From Neoscytalidium dimidiatum (taxonomy: Eukaryota > Ascomycota > Dothideomycetes > Botryosphaeriales > Botryosphaeriaceae): 64,000 nucleotides of DNA. Location of the stretch: NCBI GenBank assembly GCA_037367355.1, contig CM074703.1:930001-994000 (forward strand), read 5' to 3'. Under the pieces are notes generated by a model. That model was not told where the DNA came from and did not search any database. It saw only the letters and a list, made by a program, of their open reading frames with translations. Below are positions 45,392 to 57,594 of this stretch, one piece after another. Position 1 is the stretch's first letter; each line of letters starts with the position of its first letter. The position numbers and the translations under genes are program-made.

Positions 45392-48300
45392 TCACTCCTC
45401 CAACCCGCCGCCGACCAATCCGCCCAACCTCCGCACCTGCTCCTCGCACGCCTTCCACACCTCCCTCATCCCCCTCCCCTCCATCTCCCTCTCTACCAGC
45501 CCTTCAAACCGCCTCCCCACCTCCCTCACACTCAACACTCCCCCCTCCCCCTCCACCCCAATCTCCCCCGTCCCCGCCTCCACCCAAACCCTCTCGTCGC
45601 ACCAATCCAACATCCCCCTCACCTCCCTCGGCCTCCCCGCCCTCCTCAATCCGCCTCCCCTAACCCCGCCCTCCCCCGCCGCCGCGGCAGCCGGCACATC
45701 CACCTCCTCCCACTCCCACAGCTGCGCGCTCTCCTCCGCCCACCCGGCGAACCTGACCGCCCACGCGCACGCGTACCCAGCCCGCAGGTACGCCGCCTCG
45801 CCGCTCCGCCGACGACGATGCCCAGGATGGCGCGGGAGAGCCGCGGCGTGGGTGGCGAGCTCGCGCGCGCAGTCGCCGAGCGCGCCGGCGTACTGCGCGT
45901 GCGCGATGTGCCGGACGTGCCCGGCGATGCGGGCCGCGAGGAGGGGCAGCGGGAAGCGCGTCGACGACGACGGCGGCGGCGGCGGCGGCGGCGGCGGCGT
46001 GGACGGCGGGTACAGGCGGGCGTGGGCGTCGTGGGCGACCGTGGTGCGCAGGTCGGAATGGGTGAGGTGGGTGAGGTTGTTCGTGAGGGTCGCGAGGTCT
46101 CGGCCTTTGAGGCGGGCGAGCGTGTCGACGTCGAGGGGTCGCAGGGAGGCGTGGACGGTTCGCGCGGTTTGGGCGGCGGCGGCGGCGGCCGCCGCCGCGA
46201 CGGTGGTAGTGGTGCGAGAAGATGGTGGTGGTGCGGCGAGCGCGTCCCAGGCGCGGAATTCGCGGATGAGCTCTTCGAGGTGCGCGTCGAAGGCGGTGTA
46301 GTCGGCTTTGCTGGTGTCTGCATTGGAGGAGGAGGCGTGTGTTTGCTTCTGCTGTGGAGGTGGTGGCGGTGGCCGCTGCGGTGGTGGTGGAGGTACGTCC
46401 TGGAATGTACTGAAGTCTACCGTGGAGGCGAAGCTAGATCCAGGCGACATCATAGACGAGACGGGTGTGCCGATATGAGGGCTGAAGATATTGCCGTCTG
46501 AAGGAGGCGGAGGTGTCTTCCTGCCCCTAGCCGGCGTGCTGCTGGAGGCTTCCGAGGAGGCCCTTTTGGGGGGAATATTAATGCGTAAGGGAGTGCCGTC
46601 ACTGGCGAGCGCGACCTTCTTCTTCTCACCGGTAATGCCGCCTGCGTTGCTGTTGAAGGACGTGGACGGTGCTCTGCTGACCGTGCTGTTGGCCCAACTG
46701 TTAAAGGTTGGGGTGCCGCCAAAAGATGATGAGATCTTTTTCATCATGGAAGGGCTTGAAGCGGGCATCGATGAGACTCGAGTGCTCATTTGGGCACTGT
46801 CGAATGACGTCGACGGTGTTTTCTTGCTACTGAAGGATGCGGGAATGGTTGGAACGGGGGGAGCGTCAAGTGGCGTCGTCACAATCATGTCAGACTCCGC
46901 GGCTGACGACCTCTTACCGGACGACCTACTTCCTCTTTTCGGAGACTTTGGTGTCTGAGGGGTCTTCGGAGTCTTGCTGAACATATTGGTAAAGGACGTC
47001 ATCTTGTCCCTTTTCGACGGTGTCAGCGAGCCAGGATGGTCCATAGACTGTGCGGAAGAGCGTTTGCTGGAACTCCCTCCAAAGGAGGATACTGGTATGG
47101 GTGAGTTAAAATAATCCGACATAGACGACTTCGGCGGAACAGCAGCGACTGCGGACGGCGGGCTCAAGATCTGAGCAAATGGGGGCAAGGCCGGCGTGCC
47201 TGAGACTGAGTTTGACTTTGACGATTCGCTGCCAGACGCCCTCTTCGAAGACGGCTCCGGTATCTTCAACGCCTGCCTCCTGTGCTTCAGCTTTTGCTCG
47301 AGCACCTTCAGCTTGGCTTCCCGCTCCTGCTTCTCTTTGTCGAAGAGCGATTTCATGAGTTTGTACGCCGCCGGATTCTCTGACGGCGAGATCTGGCCGG
47401 TCATAACCATCCAGCTCACCTTTAATAAGTCCAGAATCGTCTCATAGGCCTCACGGTTCTGTGGGTCCGAGGGCTCTATTCTACCGAGCTCCGGTAAGCC
47501 AAGCGAGCCCAGGCAGGCATCAGCAATCTTCCACTTTGACTGCAGGTTCTGAGGGGACTTGTGCACATAGTCATCCCAGAGGTTGGGCCATGGATGAACC
47601 ATGTCTGGAGAATCAAATGGTGTGTTGAGCGTGTCGTTTATGGTCAACTCAGTCTCTGAGTCTGCACCGGAGAGCCTAGGGCTGTCTGATGAAGACGAGC
47701 CGTCATAGTTGGTGGGGCGCGGCGGTCTGAGGAACCTCACTGGGCTCGGGCTATGAGACGAGTTGGTAGCAGTCTCTGCAGCAGCGAATCTCTCGTGACT
47801 TTTCCGCAGTTTCTGCGGGTCTTGGTGATGGATCGTAGTCGTGACTGACACAGCGTGGGGCAGTTTGTTCTTGAAGCGCGGGATAACCGTGATCTCCGAT
47901 TGAGCAGAAGTATTCGTGAGAATTGACGATGGCTTATGCTTGAGGCTCCTCGCGCCCAAGGGGCGGAGTATGTCACTACCGATAACAGGACCTGCTGTTT
48001 GTTAATGTTGAAGCACGCGAGATGGTGTCGGGTGTAACATACCATCCTCGTCCTCGCTATCAGAGTCATCGGAGTCCGGGTATCCAATCAGGGATAAGCG
48101 CTGAATGTTGGGCATGAGACGATCAGCAATCTGATGGACGTCCTCGATGGATGATAGGACATGATCGTCCTCTTCATGTTCGGTAGCGGCGACGAAGTCC
48201 CTGACCTTGATGTAAGGTGACACGGCATCCTCCACAGTCGTGTCCGAATCCTCATGAACATCCGCATTTCCAACACCAGAGGTCACCATCAGAGCGGAGG

Positions 48301-48762
48301 ACGTCTCAGTTGCTCGCTCGTCTTCCAAAGTCTCAATCACGTCGCGCTCATCGGAACCAAACCCCCTCTCCAGCCTCTCCCTCCTCTCCTCCGCCCTCCT
48401 CTCCCTCATTTGCTTCTTCGTGTAATCCGAGTACTCCGGCTGCGTGCATGGCGGCTCCGTGCGCAAGTGCGCGTATTTGTAGTCCGGGTGGTAGAAGTAG
48501 CCGCTGATGTTGGCCGCCGCGGCGCGGACGGTGTTGGCCACTTCCTCCTCCTCCCTGGCTGTGACACCGAGCTCCGTCAGTGAGGCATCATAGCCCTTTG
48601 CCTTGAAATTGTTGCTTAGGGAAGTGGAAACAGACTGAGATTGCGCGTCACAAAGCGCCTGGATGCGTTTTCTGCGCGCTTGTGAGTCTCTTCCTCCTTC
48701 TGTTCCCCCCAGCGGTGCATCCTGCGGATCTGCCGGTTGACCGGATCCCTGTCCGGTGCCAT
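45392..48762 (-). CDS. Large low-complexity protein of unknown function
   Basis: Model: exons 48762-48652, 48601-48043 and 47994-45392, giving 1,090 aa. The second intron (48 bp, GTATGT..CAG) is firm; the first (49 bp) is chosen because it keeps frame, and an alternative upstream frame (RRKRIQALCDAQ) cannot be excluded. N-terminal acidic and coiled-coil-like parts are followed by a conserved-looking block (HPWPNLWDDYVHKS, then WMVMTGQISPSENPAAYKLM) and a predicted coiled coil EKQEREAKLKVLEQKLKHRR. A long Ser/Pro-rich disordered region follows, then Pro runs, an Ala run and an Arg/Gly/Glu-rich C-terminal helical region. I do not recognise a family. Confidence 0.65.
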
Positions 48763-49497
48763 GGCGGAGGTTGGATGTGATTTGTTCGCTGTTTGAGTTG
48801 AATTGGGCTGAGCTAGCAGACGAAAGAAATTTAGAAGAGGGTTGGAAAGGAAAGAGGATCTGGGAGTGAGCAGCAGCGACTTTAAAAGAGCACACACACC
48901 GCAGCGATAACACGTGTATGTGTGCTTCACGTGCTGTGATATGACAAACTTCTCAGTCATTGCTCGTTCGGGAAAGAGCGTGGTCAGCTCGTGCAAATGA
49001 GTGCACAGCGGATTCACTCTCACCGCGCTATAAATTGGATACTGTCGTAGTACATGATAGGAGCGGGACAATACCGCCGAATATAACCTACACAAGGTGT
49101 ATGAGGTCTTCATAGACAACTGAGCAGCTAAACATCCAATCATCATCCATGGGGAGCCGAAGCAGCCACCCGGACGTAAATGTTAGATTTTTGTTAGACA
49201 GTTGCGTCCAGGTGACTGCTTCAACTCCCCATATACATATATTCTTGTCGCAAAATTCGATGAATCGACGGCACTCTTCTGGTCTCAGGATGGACAGCGT
49301 CCTCAACTGAACATCGTTGAATATTAACACTATGTGTCAGAGATATCTTCGCCCTCTACAATGCAAGATATTCGTCAGTCATCCAAATTGTGTGGTCTCC
49401 CAAAGGAAATATGCAAAACGCTTTTTTCCAAGGATAACCTTTCTTTTGTTTTTTCCCCCGCTCTCCGTAATATATCCAACGCCATGTCTCATGCGAT
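48763..49497. other. intergenic, no gene seen
   Basis: Promoter side of the large unknown gene and 3' side of aspartokinase. No supported feature. Confidence 0.5.
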
Positions 49498-51251
49498 CTA
49501 CTCTAGAAACGTGAAAAGGTTCGTATGTACAACGTTGAGGGCGCGGTCAGCATCCCTCTCTTCAATGACGCAAGAAATGTTGATCTCGCTGGCACCTGCA
49601 TCCACTTCATTAGTACCGTAACAGTATGTCGCTAATAGACGTGTGGCTTACCCTGCGAGATCATCTCGATATTGATGTTATTCTCTCCCAGCACGGAGAA
49701 GAAACGGCCCGAAATACCGACCATATTCTTCAGCTGCTTACCGACCAAGCTCACGATAGCCATGTTCGGAACAAGATCAATGGTACCGATCTCGCTCAGG
49801 TCGACAACGCAGCCCTTCAGGTCCTCGTCCTGGATGTGGTACTCCTCGTCGGTGCCGTACGTCAGCATGGACGACTCCGAATGCAGCACCAGCGAGACGT
49901 GCACCTCGGACGAGGAGATCAAGTCGACCGACATGTTCCACTTGTCCAAGACGGCGAAGATGTGGCGCAGGAAGCCCGGGGCGCGCGTGCGCTTGTTGCT
50001 GTGCACGTTCAGCACTACAATGCCGCGCTTGATGGTGACGGCCGTGGGGCGCTTCGGGCCCTTCAGCGCAGTCACGTTGCTGGTGGAGCGGGTGCGGAAG
50101 AGCTTGGGGTCGTGCAGCGGGTTCTTGGAGTTGAGCTCCTCAATCGAATCGGGGAAGATGACAGTGCCGGCGTTGCGCGGGTTCATCACGTTCTTGATGC
50201 GGATGGGGATGCGCGCGCGGATGACCTGTTCCATGGTGAAGGGGTGGATGACCTCCGAGCCGTAGAACGTCAGTTCCGCAGCCTCGGACGGCGTGACGGA
50301 TGGCAGCAGCGCGGCCGTGGGCACCTTGCGCGGATCCGCGGTGAAGATGCCGTCGACCTCCTTCCAGATCTGAAGCTCTTCGGCCTGGGTACCAACGGCA
50401 CAGAGAGCGGCACACAAGTCCGTGTAACCCCGGCCGACTGCGTTGAGCAAACCACCTGGCACATTGCCGAAATATCCAGTCACGACGGGAACCTTGTCAC
50501 CACAGGCCCGGAGTTCCTCACCCAGTGACGCTGCCAGTCCCGCGTAAAATTTCTCGTCCAGAACCTTGTTGTGGCCTGGGCTGAAGTTGATGACGTTGGA
50601 TAGGTCGACGTACTGCGCCGGCACGCCATGCTCCTCCAGCAGCGCTGCCATGTAGCGACAGCTCAGCTTTTCACCCTTGCTGATGATCTTGTCCTCGACG
50701 CGGACGCTGACCTCCTCCAAGTGTTGGGCGGACTCGAGGATTTTGACGAGGTGGTGACACTCGGCGTTGACATCTTCGGTGAATTGGGCAAGAATGTCCG
50801 TGTTCTTGATCGTGTCGGTAGCGGCCTGAATGTGGTCGGTACGAATGGCCTCAACAATGTCGACGTAGCCTTTAGAGCCGGGGGTTTCGGCCTCGCGAGC
50901 GGAACGCAGAAGCCTGAGTGCAGCGGAAGCAGTCGCCGGTCAGTTTCAATGTAGCCAAAAGCGAGCGCGGAGCAGGGTACCTGTTGGTGGTGCCCTCGAG
51001 CTTCGTGTTGTTGCTCCGGGCCGAGCAGACAATTGCGACGCGGTTCTCGCTGAGACCCGACCTGGTGACTGTTCAGCAGGGTGTCTGAAGAGTGCGCACA
51101 AGGCACACGCTCACTTCACAATCTCCGCTATATTCACGGCGAATTTGCCGACACTCGTACCACCAAACTTGAGAACCACCCAGCCTCCGGGAAGTTCCTT
51201 TTCTTCCTGGTGGGCTATTCTCGAGGTGCCGTTCGTAATTGTGCTAGACAT
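49498..51251 (-). CDS. hom3: Aspartokinase (Hom3-type)
   Basis: Four exons, 51251-51115, 51061-50981, 50913-49652 and 49595-49498, give 525 aa. The N-terminal VVLKFGGTSVGKF is the ATP/aspartate kinase motif. VDGIFTADPR and SYGSEV-like HPFTMEQVIRARIPIRIKN belong to the kinase domain. The C-terminal ACT regions contain FLRHIFAVLDKWNMSVDLIS and GRFFSVLGENNINIEM, which bind threonine or other effectors in feedback control. The final small exon (GASEINISC) completes the second ACT unit and is missed if the long frame is read alone. The enzyme phosphorylates L-aspartate, the first step to threonine, methionine and homoserine. A TGAGTCA site lies upstream. Confidence 0.95.
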
Positions 51252-51817
51252 TGTGGCGGAATCGCTTGAAAAAAGGGAAGCGTGGGCGAGCGGGTAGTTA
51301 TGGACGCGGACAAAACGTGGTATGATGTGAGAGGAGTCAGAGAATCAGTGCGGTGTGGGGGGTGAGTCGTGAGAGACGGCGACGTCGGCGGGGCCAGGCG
51401 TTGCCGTATCCCTGCAGCCGCCATTGTCATTTTTTTTTTGTCTCGGTACCCCCGATATCGTCATTTGCCGAGCGCGCACCGCCCTGCTTCCGACCTGCAT
51501 TTCAGGGCCGATTAATCCTCGTCCACTCACCCGTCGCATCACTATCACCTCACTGCCCTTCTCCTTTGTTGTGAGTCATTCTATTAGATTTGTTTGCTAT
51601 TTGAGCTATTGTTACTGCTACAAACGGGGGTATTCTGTCGACTGCAATTCTTCGTGTAACAGCTTGTGTGGCCCTCCTGGTGCGCCGCGCTATGCATCCG
51701 TCCGCCCATTCCGTGGAGAATTAAAGAAAACATGTAGTCGCTGTCCTAGCGCCGTGTCGAACCGCTCCCAGATTCATAAATGCCAGTTTTGAAAAGATTC
51801 GCTGGAACGCACTGATC
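51252..51817. other. Intergenic promoter region of aspartokinase
   Basis: 566 bp between the aspartokinase start and the 3' end of the CDK gene, which is on the same strand, so it serves as promoter of aspartokinase only. Contains T-run 51430-51438 and the TGAGTCA site. Confidence 0.5.
51572..51578 (-). promoter_or_regulatory. Gcn4/CpcA-type site (CPRE) upstream of aspartokinase
   Basis: TGAGTCA, the reverse complement of TGACTCA, the perfect palindromic consensus for the general amino-acid control activator. It lies 321 bp before the aspartokinase ATG. Amino-acid biosynthetic genes are known targets of this factor; binding here is inferred. Confidence 0.6.
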
Positions 51818-53910
51818 TCATCTCCTGTAAATGTCCCTTTCTCGCTCTCGGCGATCGCGACGCTCATAGGCATCGCTAGCAGGGCTCCTGCTCCGTGTTC
51901 TGCGGCGCCCTCCTTCATCATAGTCAAGTGTGTCATCATCACGAGGGCGCCTGTCCCTGTATCCTCTTCGGTCATCTCTGGATGGAGGTCTACTCCTATC
52001 TCGGGAACTGCGGTCATCCCGCTCTCGCTCGTTCGATCCACGTCGACCAGCATCTGCGTAGCTGGGGATGTATGTGTCTACGTTGGGAGCCCTTGGGGGC
52101 CGGCCGACACCAGTTCCATATGCCCTATTGGTAGGCGGATGAGGTAGAGGGTGTCTGCTTCCTTCAGGAGGAGGTGGTGGGAGGCGTGAACCTGGAGGGC
52201 CAGCATAAGGCAGGTTCGTGTGACGGTGACCATCTCCTTCCCACGGTTGGCGGCGAGGCGGAGGCCCTCGCTGATCGTATGGTCCACCAGGCCCCCTTCC
52301 ATCATAACCACGGGGAGGACCAGGAGGCATGACGCCTGGAGGGCCACGATCCCGTGGGTAACGATCTCCATTCATGTATCCTGCGTGAGGCGGTGGCCCA
52401 GCAACCCAGTCGCCGTTTGGGTGGGGGCCCATACCAACTGTTCCTCCCGCCGGGGCAGGTGGGAGGGCTTGCTGTTTACCGCGAGCAGTGCGACGATCCA
52501 ACTCGTGGGAATCTGCGAAACGGGGGAGGTCTTCAGGCCTTGCAGGTTTTGGATGTTCCTTGAAGTATGGATGCTCGAGAGCATCGATGGCGTTGATGCG
52601 TTTCCTCCAGTCCAATTTAAGGAGCTCCTGAAGAAGTGAGATTGCCATGGGTCCTTGTCTAAACAATGTGATTAGAATAAATTCAAGACCAACCAGCGAA
52701 ACCACTCACTCTCTGAAAACCTGGGGAAGGTTGCCCCTGCGTGGGGCAAATTGCTTAACACCATCACAACCAGGTAGCTGGCTCCATCCAGGCATGTTTT
52801 CTTCAGTAGGTGAGCCAACTAGGTCGAAGATGATTTGTGCTTGGTTGAGATCACTGTTGCCAGCCAAAATAGGCTTCCTCTTGAACATCTCACCAAACAC
52901 ACAACTTTGCGAGATTAGCCTAGTTTCCGGTCGAGGGATGGAATAACTCACCCGGCGCCCCACATGTCGATTGCCGTTGTGTAACGACGAAGGTTGAGCA
53001 GCAGCTCCGGAGGGCGGTACCAACGCGTTACAACAAGTGCGGTGTAGTCTCTGTGAGCCTCGCCACCACCTTTGCCTGGCTTGGGGGTCGGCTCATCGTA
53101 GTGACGAGCAAGACCGAAATCACCAATCTGCAAGATGCCTCTATTGTTGATCAACAGGTTCGCCGCTAGACCGGATCAGCCCGAGATTGCACATTTTTTT
53201 TTTACTAATGTCTCAGACTCACCTTTCATATCACGGTGAAGGATATGGTTCTATCACGGGTCAGCGAGGATGTCTCTTGGCGTAAAACCGGGGATGCCCT
53301 ACATCATGCAAGTACCGCAGTCCTTCCAATAGTTGCAGCATGTAGCACTTTATCTGGGGCTCGGTGAAGCGGACATCGGGATTATCGAGGAGGCCGGAGA
53401 GATCGTGATCCATGTAAGGAGTGACCATGTACAGGATCGCGCGTTTCCTTCCCTCACCTATTGTGCCGTCAGCGTCAAACAATATCTATTTCCCAGCTCT
53501 TTATATCGTACCTCTCGTTCGTTCAACAGCCATCTCTTCCAGCTTGAGCACATTCGGGTGGCTGAGCAGCTTGAGAAGCTTGATTTCGCGGAGCGCAGTT
53601 ATGGGAAACTAGGCCAAGGGTTAAATGCTGTCGGCTTGCCGGGGAACCGCAACACATACGCCATCCTTTTCATTGTGCATGAGAATCTTCTTGAGTGCGA
53701 CGAGAGCACCGGTCCGGCGAGAGCGGGCCTTATGGACCTCACTGTGCACCTGTAAGCTAAGGCTGCCATCGGACGCGCTTGGGCTGCGACATACCCAAAA
53801 GTGCCCTCCCCGAGCTTGCCCATGACCTCATATTCGCGGATGGAGGAACAACCGTGGAATTTTCGGTGGGCGAGGCTAGGCGCGGGCGCTGAGGAGGTCG
53901 GTTGCGCCAT
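51818..53910 (-). CDS. BUR1: Bur1/Sgv1-type cyclin-dependent kinase (CDK9-like)
   Basis: Eight exons (53910-53795, 53741-53660, 53608-53512, 53457-53303, 53250-53223, 53165-52952, 52904-52710, 52658-51818) with consistent phases give 575 aa. The Gly-loop GEGTFG is at residues 34-39, Lys56 in VALKK, catalytic HRD Asp157, and DFG at 175-177. [20 protein letters not shown] sequence in exon 4 and [16 protein letters not shown] identify the Bur1/CDK9 group rather than Cdc28. The C-terminal 230 residues are Pro/Gly-rich then Arg/Asp/Ser-rich, as in fungal Bur1. The kinase phosphorylates the RNA polymerase II tail and Spt5 in elongation. Divergent from the NDUFB2 gene. Confidence 0.93.
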
Positions 53911-54466
53911 GGTGGGCGCGGTGCAGGATTGAGAGCGGCCGTGGGCGAAGCGGGGTGAGCTCGCAGTCGGAAAATCAATCGTTGGCGTGGTGGAGAGGAT
54001 CGAAAGGCCTATGTCGTCGCGACATGTAGACGGCGCGCGGGCGGAGCAGCAGCCACGGGGTTCGGAACAGGCGACGCAGCAGTTGCCATGCGCGCAAGAC
54101 GCAAGGGGTTGGAGAGTGTCGCTGCGATGCGATTTCACGCGTTGGCGTCACAGTGCGTCGTGGCGTGGGCGGTGGGCGAGGTCGCAAGGTACGCGGTTGT
54201 TCGGCGCAGGCGAGATTCTGTTCCTATCGCTGCAGATCGCCAAGGCCCAAGCCCCAAGCCTGCCTGCCCTCCCGCCTGCCGGCCGCCGCTAGCCTCGTGC
54301 AGCCCAGCCGGCAACCGCAACCTCGCGCCTTCCGGCCCTCAGACAGCTACTGCGTACATATCCACACTGCATCTTCTCCACCACCCAGCCCGTGTCCGGT
54401 ATGCATGACCCTTTCGCTGCTTTTCGATGCTCGCCGCTGATCTCGCCCGCTGCAGACTCCCGAAAA
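53911..54466. promoter_or_regulatory. Shared divergent promoter region (Bur1 / NDUFB2)
   Basis: 556 bp, GC-rich, between two head-to-head start codons. No specific site is claimed. Confidence 0.4.
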
Positions 54467-54695
54467 ATGGCTGGCCCCACCGGTGCTCACGGCCACGGCG
54501 GCCACCCCATCCACGTCCACCCTGCCCGCCCGCTCTACCGCTTCTTCGCGACCGGCCTCGGCGCCAGCATGTGGTTCTTCGTACGCAGTTCCAGCGCTGG
54601 CTTCGCATCCACGCTAACCGGAGTCACAGTTGATGTACCGCGCGAAGAAGGACGGCCCTGCATTGCTGGGCTTGAAGCACCCTTGGGACCATTGA
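54467..54695 (+). CDS. Mitochondrial complex I subunit NDUFB2 (AGGG)
   Basis: Exons 54467-54580 and 54630-54695 with a 49-bp intron give 59 aa. His/Gly-rich N-terminus (GAHGHGGHPIHVH), one membrane segment with ASMWFFLMYRAKKDGP across the splice, and a C-terminus LLGLKHPWDH. The MWF..(F/Y)RAK.DGP...G..HPW pattern is that of the small accessory subunit B2 of NADH:ubiquinone oxidoreductase from fungi, plants and animals. It sits in the inner mitochondrial membrane. Confidence 0.88.
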
Positions 54696-55293
54696 ATGCG
54701 CAATACGGGGGAAAGGGAAGCTACGAAATTCAATAGAATTTTCTACACACGTCTGGCACACGAGCATTCCGGATTGTACATATGTGCTTGTGGACAAGCT
54801 GTGGCAAAAATGGACGCGTTTGAGATCCGAGCCATATCCTGAGATCCTGAGACCCTTCCGTAATTGGCAATGCATTTTCCATTATCGGGGCCAAGTCACG
54901 CGCCGCCCACTCGAAACACCATGCGCCGACAACGAACCGGCTGTCCCGCTTCTCAGTCCGCCAAACTTTTTGAAACTCCCGTTCATGCCGGAAGATTAGA
55001 ATGTACTGGGATTACCGCCGTGCAAGTCACGTGTGGAAGGGATCGGATTTGGGTACAGTCCCGATTTGACTTTGGTGTTGGGTGAGAACTGCAGCAATGA
55101 TCAACCGAATTAGATTGCCACTTGTTTTGCTGTGTGGCCCTCGTTGGTGTTCTGGCTCATTAGCAAGTGGCAAGACATTCATTACACGTCAACACTGGAC
55201 GAAATCTAGACTCTGTTCGCGAAACGCTACACCCAGGCCATGATCACATGCTCGCATACCAGTACGCCTATCGATGCGTTTCGGAGCCACCTT
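54696..55293. other. intergenic, convergent 3' ends
   Basis: About 600 bp between convergent genes. No supported feature. Confidence 0.5.
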
Positions 55294-56570
55294 TCACTCC
55301 GCCCGGTTGGTAGGCTTCTCGAACAAATAATGAGTAACGCCCCATGTCTCTCCGTCCTCATAGGCGAATAGCTCCGCGCAAGCCATATAAAAAATTTGCC
55401 ATCGATGGTACCACGTAGTGGTGTTCTCCTTTCCATAGGTCTCCTCTAGATGCGGCCAGATTTCCTTCTTGTGAGCCGTCATCTTGGATAACCAATCCTG
55501 CGATATTGTCAGTGGCAAGCTATCCCCCTCTCATCGCGTACACGACCTACCTCGCAAGTCTTGGCATAATGTTTCCCATTCACCCACCACTGCTCCTTCA
55601 CAGATAGATCCCTCTGGAAATACAGTAGCAGATCCGTACTTGGCATCGTGCCTCCAGTAAAGAAGTGCTCAGTCATCCAACCACTCTCGAAATCATAGGG
55701 CGTGCTCTTATGCGCAAATATATGGACAAATAGCTTTCCGCCCGGCTTCAATGCTTGAGCCACCTTGGCCATCAGCAACTCGTAGTTCTTCATATGCTCA
55801 AAGAGCTCAATGGATACCACCCGATCGTAGGCTGCTGGTTCAAACTCATAGTCGACCACGTCTCCCGTGATGACCTTCAAATTCGTAAGGCCCTTCGCCT
55901 TAGCGCAGGAGTCAATATACTGCTTCTGCGTCCGCGAATTGGAGAAGGCCGTTATCGAGCTGTTGGGGAAGATTTCGGCAAAGTACAGGGACGCCGATCC
56001 CCAGCCACAGCTTCACCAAGTCAGAAAAAAAGAATCTCATCAGAAAGCGCTTCAAACACAACGAAACACACAAAAGAACCGAGTAGAAGAGGAACTCATA
56101 GCATACCCTAGATCCAGAATGCTCATGCCATCCTTCAACTGGGCGCGTTGGACGTAGAGCTCAAGCATGGCCATCTCGGCCTGCGCCAGCGTCTCGCCGC
56201 CCTTGGGATACAGGCAGCACGAGTACTTCATGCGGGGGCCGAGACAGGCGCTCAGCACGCCGGTGCCGACTTCGTAGTGCTGCTCGTTGGCGGCGGCGGT
56301 CTCGATGGCGATGGGCCGCTCGCGCAGCAGCGCGACGTACTGCATCTTGCGCGCGTACGCGGCCTCGAGCGAGGTCGAAGCGATCGCCGCGATGCGCTGC
56401 TTCAGCTGCTGCCGGATGCCGACGCGGATGACTGGGGATGGCAGGTAGCCGCGGTCGAGCAGCGTGTTGAGGTAGTCGCCATTGAAGACGTATTCTGGTG
56501 CGCTGTCAGAGATATGTTCTACTTGTGAGTGATGGTGGTCGATGCGGTGTTCACCGTAAGCGGAGTTCAT
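55294..56570 (-). CDS. Cyclopropane-fatty-acid-synthase-like SAM methyltransferase
   Basis: Exons 56570-56107, 56010-55551 and 55497-55294 give 375 aa. The SAM-binding motif LDLGCGWGS is completed by the first splice (residues about 152-160). [25 protein letters not shown] and [15 protein letters not shown] are conserved blocks of the CFA/mycolic-acid/coclaurine N-methyltransferase group. The N-terminus carries the helical extension [21 protein letters not shown] found in the eukaryotic coclaurine-like branch. The methyl acceptor is not known; lipid or small-molecule methylation are both possible. The second intron (53 bp) has no obvious branch site but is phase-consistent. Confidence 0.85.
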
Positions 56571-57500
56571 GGTGGAGGATTAGTAGCGGGCCGTTCCGCG
56601 TGGACTGCACGACAATGCCGGCTGGTGGTGAAGTAGCGCGGATGAAGTGGATTAGCTGGCAAATGGTGTTGGAGAATGCATTGAGGCAGCCTGAGCCTCA
56701 AGAGCTGCAGGCTACTGCTCCCAACGATGCGGCTGCGACACTAGGTTGTTTTGAATGTTGACCGCGCATTTCTGGTTAGTCGCGACATGACGTCATGGAT
56801 GCTACGCGCGGTCCTCGCCGGCATCGTGCAATTGCAATCCCGAATCGGAGTCGATGGAAGTTAGAGTCAAAATTCTGAACGAGCAGTGCAGTGTGATAGC
56901 AATCTCAACTAACCTCAGAGTGTGCCCAGTGCCTGGAACGATGGTGTTATCTACGCAATACTTCGCCTGCATTGAGGCAGGAAAGGCCCACCAGTCTCTG
57001 GTAATCAATCCCCCTCCCAAAAAAAAAAAAAATGACCTCTAACAATGCATGGACATTTGATAGGCTCGCATGCAATTGGGGGATATTTTGGTACTGCATA
57101 TATTAGGACTCCGTCCTGGGATGGCGCTTGATCAGCCGGCGCCATTGATCAGCCACCAATACGTCGCCATCTAACCCTGCTTCGCCTCCTATCCCCCTTC
57201 TCTCCTATCTTACTCTCCCTCAATATCTCTAGCTGTTTCTACCGCTATCCAGACGATTTGTTCCCTATCGATCGATTTCAGGCTCTACGTTTCTCTCTAG
57301 GTTGCTCCACCGATCAAGTTCGGTAACATCCAATCTGTCATCACCCCTATGGATTTCTGTGAACACAGACTAAAATCTGTCTTCCAGGGCCTTTACTACT
57401 GTAATCATTTCGTCATAGTCTGCAAGACTGAGAATGGATTACATAATCAGCTTAGAAGGTGGTGTTCACGAGAGAGCCAGTCACTCACTCAACACTTCAA
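56571..57500. other. intergenic, no gene seen
   Basis: About 930 bp with an A-run near 57019-57031 and C/T-rich sequence at 57180-57250. No supported gene. Confidence 0.5.
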
Positions 57501-57594
57501 GGTGCTGTGATCCAGTGGTAGGATACTTCGTTGTGGTGACCAACACCATAAGATCAGTTCCGAAGCAGCCTGGGTTCGATTCCCAGCAGCGCCA
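57501..57594 (+). tRNA. tRNA-His (GTG), intron-containing
   Basis: The cloverleaf folds by eye. Acceptor GGTGCTG pairs with CAGCGCC (57587-57593), discriminator A at 57594. D stem ATCC/GGAT with loop AGTGGTA. Anticodon stem CTTCG/CGAAG with anticodon GTG at 57533-57535 after T. T arm CTGGG-TTCGATT-CCCAG. A 23-bp intron (about 57537-57559) lies one base 3' of the anticodon, the standard eukaryotic position. TTTT at 57597-57600 is a Pol III terminator. Confidence 0.9.
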
